Assembly: GCA_020627825.1 (NCBI GenBank)
Contig: JAHDGD010000021.1
Coordinates: 1-39,797, forward strand
Direction: 5' to 3'
Length of the DNA stretch: 39,797 bases
Source of the DNA: Saprospiraceae bacterium
Lineage (GTDB): Bacteria; Bacteroidota; Bacteroidia; Chitinophagales; Saprospiraceae
Made by a program: the position numbers and the translations under genes
The notes under the pieces: model-generated
Database searches by the model: none
The model's input: only the letters and a program-made list of their open reading frames with translations
What the model was told of the DNA's origin: nothing
Part shown: in pieces, positions 33,134 to 39,797 of the stretch
How positions within the stretch are numbered: the stretch's first letter is position 1
How the letters are laid out: each line of letters starts with the position of its first letter

Positions 33134-34777
33134 TTACTTGGATGCGATTTCAATTTTGTTATCACCAGTTCCCATTCCTTTGAAAGAAATTTGACCATCT
33201 TTTACACCCAAAGTTACAAGCATATTATGCACGATCTCTGCTCTTGTTTTAGAGATTGCCTTATTTTTCATATCTCCACCACCGTCATTCGTATATGCTT
33301 GAACGACAACTTTTCCTGTAGGATTTGCTTTCAATGCTTCAGCAAGACCTTCAATTTCGTTTTTGCTAAAGTTTGTAATTCTAGTTCCTTCATCATTGAA
33401 TTCGATGTCATGTAACATATAGTTAGTAGCTGCGCCTTCTTTCTTCGTTATCAATCCAGTGAATAAACCGGTCATTGCTTCTTTTGTCTTCATTGCAGCA
33501 TCACCAACAGCGTCTGCAGCAGCACCAGCAGCATCAGTTACAGCTCCAGCTGCACCTTTAAGCATGTTCACAAATTTTGCCCAAGCTCTTCCTAATTTAT
33601 TTCCGTCTTTATCGTAGAAAAATCCGTTTTTAACTTCGAACTCTCCAGCTTTAGAAATGATATTACCATCAGCATCAACTAAGTCACCAGCATCATTCAA
33701 CATCAATTTTGTACCGCTGTATTTACCTAAGAAAGCTTTAATTCTGTCTAATAAAGTAGATGGAACTTTTGACGCCTCTACCAAAATACTTCCATTTTCA
33801 CCTATAATGTTACCATCAGCATCAAGTGCATAGTTATTTCCAGATAGAATTACATTTCCATCAGCATCAACGAAATCTCCATTTGCATTCAAAGTTGCTT
33901 TTGAAAGATCATACCCTCCATCAGGAACAGAAATAGTCGTAGTTGTTGTTCCAGAAGTTGTTGTAGAAGAACCACCGTCAGTTGACATATCTGTTGTCGT
34001 AGTTGTTGTTCCAGAAGTTGTAGTCGCGTCTCCTGTCATCTCTGTTTTGTCTTCTGCATCATCAGCCATTTTATCTTTTGAACCAAAAATTCCAGCTTTA
34101 CTTAATCCAAATAATACAGCACCGATCAGTAGAAGTGGTAGCAACCATTTCCACCATCCTCCACCGCCATTGTCATCGTTTCCACCTGAAGTAACTGCTC
34201 CTCTTGCAGCGCTTGCAGTAGCTCCTACTTTTGAAGCCGCAGAATCTGCAAATCCCATTAACCCTGACATACCTGGTATAAGTCCTGATATACTAGATTT
34301 TTGATCTGTAAGATAAGAGCTTAATTTTTTTGCTCCCCATCCGTTTTTGAAAACCATTCCTGCTAATTTTCTCATCACGATTGGTGCTAAAAATTTCAAC
34401 AACATAGAACCACCAGCTTTTTTAATACCAGTCATTCCTATTAATTTTTCAAGGATACTATCTTGTTTGTTACCAAAAATACTTCCTAGTAAATCCCCAC
34501 CTGATTCTAACATGGATTTACTTTTATTAGGATTTCCCATCACATCCATTAAGTCATCCATTCCTAAGTCCGAAAGACCTTTATTCTTAAAAATGTCCAA
34601 TAACCCTGCTGCTCCTGATTCTGTATTCCCTTTAGAAATAAGTCCTCCAATAATTGCAGGTAAAAATTTACCGACTGCAGACCCCATAGATGAGGAATCC
34701 AATCCGATTAATGATGATGCTTTGCTAATTACCGCATCTGTAAGCATTGACTTCGCACTGTCAAGTAAAGTAGTCAT
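33134..34777 (-). CDS. DUF937 and OmpA-like envelope-spanning protein
   Basis: This 547-residue protein has an N-terminal DUF937 domain (about 1-180: FLPAIIGGLISKG) and no signal peptide. A single transmembrane helix WKWLLPLLLIGAVLFGL lies at 209-226. Then come a Thr-rich spacer with two copies of TTTSGTTTTT, a run of four D-[AK]-DGN loops (about 304-392) that look like short Ca-binding or YD-type repeats, an Ala-rich amphipathic stretch (about 405-435) and an OmpA-like domain (451-547, VQAYTNDGGGD...KTRAEIVHNML with Asp and Arg at the peptidoglycan-binding positions). The topology would put DUF937 in the cytoplasm and OmpA on the cell wall. Similar DUF937-OmpA proteins are common in Bacteroidota; the function is unknown. 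Confidence 0.87.
   Translation of the reverse strand: MTTLLDSAKSMLTDAVISKASSLIGLDSSSMGSAVGKFLPAIIGGLISKGNTESGAAGLLDIFKNKGLSDLGMDDLMDVMGNPNKSKSMLESGGDLLGSIFGNKQDSILEKLIGMTGIKKAGGSMLLKFLAPIVMRKLAGMVFKNGWGAKKLSSYLTDQKSSISGLIPGMSGLMGFADSAASKVGATASAARGAVTSGGNDDNGGGGWWKWLLPLLLIGAVLFGLSKAGIFGSKDKMADDAEDKTEMTGDATTTSGTTTTTTDMSTDGGSSTTTSGTTTTTISVPDGGYDLSKATLNANGDFVDADGNVILSGNNYALDADGNIIGENGSILVEASKVPSTLLDRIKAFLGKYSGTKLMLNDAGDLVDADGNIISKAGEFEVKNGFFYDKDGNKLGRAWAKFVNMLKGAAGAVTDAAGAAADAVGDAAMKTKEAMTGLFTGLITKKEGAATNYMLHDIEFNDEGTRITNFSKNEIEGLAEALKANPTGKVVVQAYTNDGGGDMKNKAISKTRAEIVHNMLVTLGVKDGQISFKGMGTGDNKIEIASK
33936..34021. repeat. Pair of 26-bp direct repeats (60-bp period) in the Thr-rich linker
   Basis: Identical 26-bp units at 33936-33961 and 33996-34021 encode TTTSGTTTTT twice in the DUF937-OmpA protein. 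This is a probable recent tandem duplication in a flexible periplasmic spacer. Confidence 0.8.
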
Positions 34778-34939
34778 AAAAATTGTTTGAAAATGAGTTA
34801 ATATAATTTTTTAAGATGTGTAACTCTAAAGTTAATAGTTAAGTGTGAAAAAAAGTTCCTTTAAGAAATCTAAATTTTAACACTTTTCTATTGCTTAGAC
34901 TTAACAGATATTCAACCCCACATTTTTTCTTAACAATTT

Positions 34940-36997
34940 TTATTCTATTATTCGATATTTATCACACCATGCGACGGTGTATGCTACTTTATTAATTAGA
35001 TTACTTGGACGTGAAGCAATCCCATGTGACGCACCAGGTATTTCAACCAACATTGTTTCAATCTTTCTTAATTTAAGGGCATGATACAATTGCTTCGCCT
35101 CACTAGGAGGAGTCCTTAAGTCATTCATACCTACCATTACCATTGTAGGTGTTTCTATATTACCCACTAGTGAGATAGGTGAAAACTTCCAGTAATTATC
35201 GACGTTTTCCCACGGCTGACCTGGATATCTGTAATTTGCATATCCATAATAATTATCTGCAACCAAGGTCTTACTTATCCAATTCATCACAGGTTTGTGC
35301 ACCACAGCTGCTTGAAAACGATTATTCTTCCCTATAATCCAGGCCGTCATTATGCCTCCTGCAGATCCTCCAGTTACATATAATTGATCTTCCGTTGTGA
35401 TTCCTCTTTTAATTAATTCATCAACTCCATCCATGACATCTTGATAATCATCACCTGGATAATTATTATACAATAAGTCACCAAATTCTTCTCCATAACT
35501 TGTAGAACCTCTAGGGTTTGGATAAAAAACGATATATCCTTTTGATGCATACAACTGAAGCTCTGCACTGAACCTTTCTCCATAATTTAAAATAGGACCT
35601 CCATGGTTTTCAATAAGAAGCGGTCCTGGTTTATCTTTATCATATGCTGGTGGATAAATAATCCATCCTTGAATTTCCCTATTATCTACTGTAGATTGAT
35701 ACTTGATCTCTTCAACTTCTCCCCATTCAACAATGTTATTTAATTCTTGATTCAGATCGGTCAATTGTAATTCCTTCCCTCTTTTATTTACAATGGCTAA
35801 ATTCGACAATGAAGTAGTACTTGTCTTTGTATAAACTACTGCGCCTTTTTCACTTACATCAAATTGGCCACTGGCATAAGGCCTTCCTACTGTAGTGCCT
35901 CCCATATCCTGAGCTATTGGCTTAAGAAAGCCAGCTGAATTCACTGATGCGATCTTTGTTACACCATAATCGTCATAACTAAAAACAATTTCTTTTCCGT
36001 TTTTCCTCCATTGAAAATCTTTTATGCTTCTATCTAATCCTCCCGTCCATATCGTCTTTTGTGAACCATCGTTTTGCATAACATGTAACTGAGTTAGCTG
36101 ATAGGTTCTGATTTTATCCTCATACCCCAAATAAGCTATCCACTTACCATCAGGAGATACTTTTGGACTATATTCTGGGCCAAAATTTGCTGAAACTTGT
36201 GTAATTTCCTTTGTATCAATATGAACTTTGTAAATATTAGAGTTTCGAAATTGATATTCACGATCTTGTTCTCTATTTGCTGAAAAGACGATATGCTTTC
36301 CATCTTGCATCCATGAAATTCCTCCAGAATAATTAAAATCTCCTGTACTACATTGCCTTACTTTTCCACCATTGGAAGGAATAATAAAAATATGCGTAAA
36401 TCCATCTTTTAAATATCCTCTTCCATCAGCTTCATGATTCAGTCTAGTTGTTAATCTCGGTTTTTTTGCCCACTCTGCTCCTTTCGGTGCAGCTATTCTG
36501 GGCACTTCGAGTTTAGGCCCCTTGCCTGAAACAAACATTTTAAACGCTATGTAACTATCGTCAGGTGACCACATCAAGGCAGATGGGGAACTACTCAACT
36601 GAGAAATACTTGCTATCACACCACTTTCTTTCCATAAAACGTGAATTTCTGAACCTTCTTCTGTTCGACTTACAAATGCAATGCGCTTACCATCATGTGA
36701 CCAACATGCAGCATATTCACCTGATTTTAAGTTCGTCAACTTGCGATGTTCAGAACCATCTTTATTCACAATCCATAATTCACCTACACGCCGATCTTTC
36801 ATCACATCAAATGAATTCCTAGTATATATGATTTCTTTCCCATCAGGTGAAATCTTCGGATTACTAGCATATTGTAAATCGAATACATCCATATAATCGA
36901 ATGGTCTTTTCTCTACCTGAGCGTGAGAGAAACATAGACCGAAAAACGCAATAATGAATAGGTTGATTGCTCTTGATTTATTAAAATAGAAATGCAT
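34940..36997 (-). CDS. S9 family prolyl oligopeptidase-type serine peptidase
   Basis: This 685-residue exported peptidase has a signal peptide (1-26, SHA|Q), a WD40-like/PD40 beta-propeller (about 30-410, repeated SPDGKWIAY- and SHDGKRIAF-type blades) and a C-terminal alpha/beta-hydrolase domain. The catalytic triad by position is S545 (GGSAGG), D626 (GMNDLRTPP) and H658 (GASHGIA). The family cleaves dipeptides or acyl-amino acids from short peptides in the periplasm. It stands alone, 163 bp downstream of the DUF937-OmpA start on the same strand. Confidence 0.92.
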   Translation of the reverse strand: MHFYFNKSRAINLFIIAFFGLCFSHAQVEKRPFDYMDVFDLQYASNPKISPDGKEIIYTRNSFDVMKDRRVGELWIVNKDGSEHRKLTNLKSGEYAACWSHDGKRIAFVSRTEEGSEIHVLWKESGVIASISQLSSSPSALMWSPDDSYIAFKMFVSGKGPKLEVPRIAAPKGAEWAKKPRLTTRLNHEADGRGYLKDGFTHIFIIPSNGGKVRQCSTGDFNYSGGISWMQDGKHIVFSANREQDREYQFRNSNIYKVHIDTKEITQVSANFGPEYSPKVSPDGKWIAYLGYEDKIRTYQLTQLHVMQNDGSQKTIWTGGLDRSIKDFQWRKNGKEIVFSYDDYGVTKIASVNSAGFLKPIAQDMGGTTVGRPYASGQFDVSEKGAVVYTKTSTTSLSNLAIVNKRGKELQLTDLNQELNNIVEWGEVEEIKYQSTVDNREIQGWIIYPPAYDKDKPGPLLIENHGGPILNYGERFSAELQLYASKGYIVFYPNPRGSTSYGEEFGDLLYNNYPGDDYQDVMDGVDELIKRGITTEDQLYVTGGSAGGIMTAWIIGKNNRFQAAVVHKPVMNWISKTLVADNYYGYANYRYPGQPWENVDNYWKFSPISLVGNIETPTMVMVGMNDLRTPPSEAKQLYHALKLRKIETMLVEIPGASHGIASRPSNLINKVAYTVAWCDKYRIIE

Positions 36998-37185
36998 AAA
37001 TATTATGATCTTGATGAGCAGTAAATATATACCTATCCTATATACTGCACAATGAAGGCAATATTTAAGTCTACAAATAGATCATAGTCTTACCTCCTAT
37101 TTTTACGTATTCCTAGTTTAACTTCTTTTTCACTTTTACTTTATAAATCATATAGTATCTTTACCATACACTAATACAACTCATC

Positions 37186-37746
37186 ATGAAATATATTACT
37201 TCCACATTTCTTTTTACTTTTCTATTACCAATTTTTCTTTTTAGCCAACAAACAGAGCATGTCCATAAACTTTACATGCCACTTCTCCTTGGATCTGGAT
37301 ATGGGTACGAATGGAGTATAATTTCTCCTGTCACACTGAATGTCGGAATAGATTATCGCTCGTACATTGGTGACGAAGATTTTGCTTTGGACAATGTTGT
37401 TTTTTCACCAAGAATACATGTTGAACCAAGATATTACTACAACATAAAGAAACGCCATGCAAAAGGAAAAAATACAGCATTCAATTCTGCAAATTATTTC
37501 TCAATAGCTATTAGTAGAGAGTTTGAAGGATTTGATTTTGGTGCAATTCGAGATTCACCAGAACATGTTATTCGCATGCTTCCTTCCTTAGGCTTAAGAA
37601 GAGTTTTAGCGAATCATTTTACAATAGACTTGAGTATATTTGCTGGCTACAAAACTGGGCCACTGGACCAATTGACATTTATTGAAGCAGTAGAAAATGG
37701 CAAAAGAACTTTTGGAGGTAATGTTATTTTAGCGCATGTCTTTTGA
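37186..37746 (+). CDS. Exported hypothetical protein, probable small beta-barrel
   Basis: This 186-residue protein has a signal peptide (1-20, LFS|Q), then alternating hydrophobic strands (LYMPLLLGSGYGYEW, VTLNVGIDYRSYIG, HVEPRYYYNI, YFSIAISREFEG, FTIDLSIFAGY) and a C-terminal Phe (NVILAHVF). This fits a small outer-membrane protein. I recognise no family. A palindrome lies 30 bp after its stop. Confidence 0.7.
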   Translation: MKYITSTFLFTFLLPIFLFSQQTEHVHKLYMPLLLGSGYGYEWSIISPVTLNVGIDYRSYIGDEDFALDNVVFSPRIHVEPRYYYNIKKRHAKGKNTAFNSANYFSIAISREFEGFDFGAIRDSPEHVIRMLPSLGLRRVLANHFTIDLSIFAGYKTGPLDQLTFIEAVENGKRTFGGNVILAHVF

Positions 37747-37775
37747 TTGTGAGATAGGTATAGAATGTGTTTTTA

Positions 37776-37800
37776 TTTTTTGGGGCTTTAAGCCCAAAAA
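37776..37800. repeat. Palindrome family member, odd-centre variant (intergenic)
   Basis: T-run, G, then GGGCTTTAAGCCC (37783-37795) and five A. The centre is an unpaired T, so arms are GGGCTT/AAGCCC. It lies between the small exported protein and the CoA-transferase, 67 bp before a second copy. Confidence 0.75.
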
Positions 37801-37866
37801 GAATATGAAATCATATTGCTGACTCATAAAAGAAGAGGCCCTATCTTTATTTTGCAATTATTTTAT

Positions 37867-37888
37867 TTTTTGGGCTTGAGCCCAAAAA
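37867..37888. repeat. Palindrome family member, GGGC-TTGA-GCCC (leader)
   Basis: Five T, GGGCTTGAGCCC (37872-37883) and five A. It sits 45 bp upstream of the GTG start of the CoA-transferase gene. If an upstream TTG were used it would encode FLGLSPK. Confidence 0.8.
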
Positions 37889-37932
37889 TCAAGAGCAAAC
37901 AAACAATACTTCGTATACTTACATATAAAAAG

Positions 37933-38994
37933 GTGAGCGAAATTTTTAAAAATTTAAAAATAGTAGAAATAGCATCAGTTCTTGCCGGACCTGCTGTCGG
38001 TATGTTTTTCGCAGAACTAGGAGCACATGTACTAAAAGTAGAAAATAAAGCGACAGGAGGCGATGTTACCCGAAAATGGCACATTTCTTCAGAAGATAAA
38101 TCTAAAACTGCTGCTTATTATCATTCCATCAATTTTAATAAAGAATCTGTGTTTTGGGATTTAAAAAACAAAGAGGATTACGAAAAATTACAAAATGAAT
38201 TAGCGGAAGCAGATGTACTAATTAGTAACTTCAATGTCCATACAGCTAAAAAATTCAAGGTAGCTTATGAGCAAATAAAAGAACAATTCCCCCAATTGAT
38301 TTATGCCGAATTAAATGGATTTGCTGAAGATGCATATCGACCAGCGTATGATATTGTATTACAAGCTGAAACAGGGTATTTAAGTATGTGTGGCCTTAAT
38401 AAAACTCATAAAGCCAGAATGCCTGTTGCCCTTATTGACATTCTAGCTGCTCATCAACTTAAAGAAGGTATTCTAATTGCTTTACTTGAACGTTTCAAAA
38501 CAAATAAAGGATGTAAAATAAGCTGTTCGCTGGAAGAAAGTGCAATTGCTTCATTGGCCAATCAAGCCACCAATTATTTGATAGCAGATCATGTACCAAA
38601 ACCAATGGGAACAAAACATCCCAACATTGCTCCTTACGGAGATATATTTAACACATCAGACGGTGAAGAGATCACTTTAGCGATTGGTTCAGATAAACAA
38701 TTTGATAGTTTATGTCGTGTTCTTGGAATAAAAAACATCGCCGCAGATAATAGATTTCATTCAAATGCCGAACGGGTAAAAAATCGAAAGGAACTCTTAT
38801 CCGTTTTAGCTACAGAGATAATCAAGATTCCGTTGCATTCTTTTTCAGATACTTGTAAAAAGGAAAAAATACCAATGGGGCATGTCAAAGATCTTGAAGC
38901 TGTCTTTCAATCCCCTGTTGCTAAGAAGATGACGCTTGAAGATCGTGATGGAATAAAAAGAGTTTCTACAATTGCCTTTCATATACATACTTAA
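37933..38994 (+). CDS. CaiB/BaiF (family III) CoA-transferase
   Basis: Translation from the GTG at 37933 (preceded by an A-rich AAAAAG) gives 354 residues beginning with the family N-terminus: SEIFKNLKIVEIASVLAGPAVGMFFAELGA. Other blocks are VLKVENKATGGDVTRKW, YHSINFNKESV, YDIVLQAETGYLS (region of the catalytic Asp in family III CoA-transferases), MPVALIDILAAH and HPNIAPYGDIFNTSDGE. The enzyme moves CoA between carboxylic acids in the cytoplasm; the acid is unknown. The frame is open up to 37816 but that extension would translate a palindrome and non-family sequence. About 50 residues are missing compared with the commonest ~400-residue members. Confidence 0.88.
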   Translation: MSEIFKNLKIVEIASVLAGPAVGMFFAELGAHVLKVENKATGGDVTRKWHISSEDKSKTAAYYHSINFNKESVFWDLKNKEDYEKLQNELAEADVLISNFNVHTAKKFKVAYEQIKEQFPQLIYAELNGFAEDAYRPAYDIVLQAETGYLSMCGLNKTHKARMPVALIDILAAHQLKEGILIALLERFKTNKGCKISCSLEESAIASLANQATNYLIADHVPKPMGTKHPNIAPYGDIFNTSDGEEITLAIGSDKQFDSLCRVLGIKNIAADNRFHSNAERVKNRKELLSVLATEIIKIPLHSFSDTCKKEKIPMGHVKDLEAVFQSPVAKKMTLEDRDGIKRVSTIAFHIHT

Positions 38995-39228
38995 GTCTGA
39001 ATTTTGCGTAAAACAACGCTATTGTGGTCTTGAAACTGCGCCAAATTCTTCTTATAGCTTAAATATTTAGTATTTTCTCCCAGCCCATCATAGCTCTATG
39101 CATATTAAAATGCCTGCAAAGCAAATGCTCAGACAACTTTTTTTCTTTCACCATTAAAAGGACTATTCTTCAATTACAAAAGTTGTAATTTCTTCGGCAT
39201 TTCAGGGCTCATCACGAAGTTCTATTAT

Positions 39229-39478
39229 CCTGAGTTCGGGATTAATTGCGAAAGCAAAAATTAAAGGAAACGCTTTATTCAAGATGTTTTGTTGAAAATG
39301 TGGCGAGCCACATTGAAATAAAACAACGTAGAAGAAAGTGGAATACTTTGATTTCCCTTAAAATTTGTAGACCAAAGATTGATTCTTAAAATCCAAAATT
39401 GCACAAATCCTATGTAACCAATTGATAACCAATTGTATACAATACAATCAATTGCGAACTAGTAATCCCGAACTCAGG
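39229..39478. mobile_element. MITE-like element with perfect 16-bp terminal inverted repeats
   Basis: CCTGAGTTCGGGATTA (39229-39244) and TAATCCCGAACTCAGG (39463-39478) are exact reverse complements 250 bp apart end to end. The interior has no ORF. No convincing target-site duplication is visible (ATTAT left, TTAAT right). It is likely a non-autonomous transposable element, or two solo repeats. Confidence 0.5.
39297..39314. repeat. Hairpin inside the MITE-like element
   Basis: AATGTGGC (39297-39304) and GCCACATT (39307-39314) flank GA: an 8-bp perfect inverted repeat near the left third of the 250-bp element. Confidence 0.7.
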
Positions 39479-39797
39479 TTAATACATAATTCAGGTTAAA
39501 AAAAAACTTCTGTAGGCAACATTTAAAAATAAAATGGTATCTTTAATTTGTATCGATCGTACATACATTAATGTATAAACACATGAAAAATACTATTTAA
39601 GCATACTATATGTGTTGGAATATAGTATTTCTTGAATTGCGCACCTACTCCGTCAAACCCACCTTACTTTCACTGTTTTAATTGATTTTAAACACATGGC
39701 ACGCTTTGCAGTGAGCGTAGCTAACAGTCTAGACTTTTCCCAAACCCGATTTACCCTATTTTTTTAATCTGTAGGAAGTCTATATTCCATTTGGCTA

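Larger units (their letters stand above)
38995..39797. other. Gene-free right end with an inverted-repeat-bounded element
   Basis: This 803-bp stretch has no ORF above about 60 codons. It contains the element at 39229-39478, a hairpin at 39297-39314 inside it, and short direct repeats (AACCAATTG twice near 39417-39436; TCAGGTTAA twice just right of the element). No RNA gene was recognised. Confidence 0.5.

Noticed and set aside
33936-34021. CRISPR-like direct repeats
   Set aside because: Only two units, coding in frame for a Thr-rich linker; no array anywhere in the window.
34347-34790. 147-codon plus-strand ORF
   Set aside because: Antisense shadow of the DUF937-OmpA gene, with low-complexity translation.
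37816-37932. N-terminal extension of the CoA-transferase from a TTG
   Set aside because: It would translate a palindrome and non-family residues; the family N-terminus begins exactly at the GTG at 37933.

Overview
The window looks like chromosomal DNA of a marine-type Bacteroidota, most likely a Saprospiraceae/Lewinella-like lineage. The DNA is A+T-rich. Four large secreted proteins end in type IX secretion (T9SS type A) sorting domains, signal peptides tend to end in A-x-A-Q, -7 elements of the TAnnTTTG type can be found, and the tmRNA tag (GERNFALAA) is of the Bacteroidota kind. The taxon is inferred from protein style only.

Layout. (1) 441-6443 is a 2000-residue T9SS surface protein (lamin-tail, HYR/Ig-like modules, dockerin, cohesin-like domain). 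(2) 6503-8105 (-) is a pair of GT2 glycosyltransferases. (3) 8257-10266 (+) holds a secreted DUF547 protein and a DUF4272 protein. (4) 10319-13158 (-) is a tight run: small ORF, methyltransferase, TauE/SafE permease, BamA-like barrel. (5) 13456-15015 (+) is a DEAH helicase without an ATG start, followed by a G+C-rich non-coding island flanked by inverted repeats and a decayed REP-associated (Y1/HUH-like) transposase at 15338-15967 (-). (6) 16185-19088 (-) is a 967-residue coiled-coil protein ending in a YukD/ubiquitin-like domain. (7) 19269-20823 holds an overlapping NTF2-like/START-like pair (-) and a small lipoprotein (+). (8) 21069-21435 is ssrA with its terminator. (9) 21576-23547 (+) contains two paralogous outer-membrane barrels with a small secreted protein between them. 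(10) 23678-32844 is a polysaccharide-degradation cluster: a T9SS protein, a GH13 alpha-amylase, a GH5 with CBM6 modules translationally coupled to a GH16 laminarinase lipoprotein, with an orphan DUF6428 protein and a ClpP-like lipoprotein at the edges. (11) 33134-38994 holds a DUF937-OmpA envelope linker, an S9 peptidase, a small exported protein and a CaiB/BaiF CoA-transferase. (12) 38995-39797 has no gene but carries a 250-bp element bounded by perfect 16-bp inverted repeats.

The most unusual signal is a dispersed short palindrome family with core GGGC-NNNN-GCCC, or its variant GGAC-GNAA-GTCC, usually set between a T-run and an A-run. The exact core GGGCTCGAGCCC occurs four times: once directly after a stop codon and three times inside genes. 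The coding copies are read in two different frames. One frame gives LFLGSSPKK inside two T9SS tails, the other gives WARAQ at a signal-peptidase site. All three frames of the palindrome are free of stops and the polarity is wrong for terminators. This is the behaviour of a translated palindromic element, comparable in principle to Rickettsia palindromic elements. I know of no description of it in this group, but I could not search.

In functional terms the window is mostly envelope and secretion biology: T9SS cargo, lipoproteins, barrels and surface-glycan enzymes, with alpha-glucan and beta-glucan degradation as the clearest pathway.
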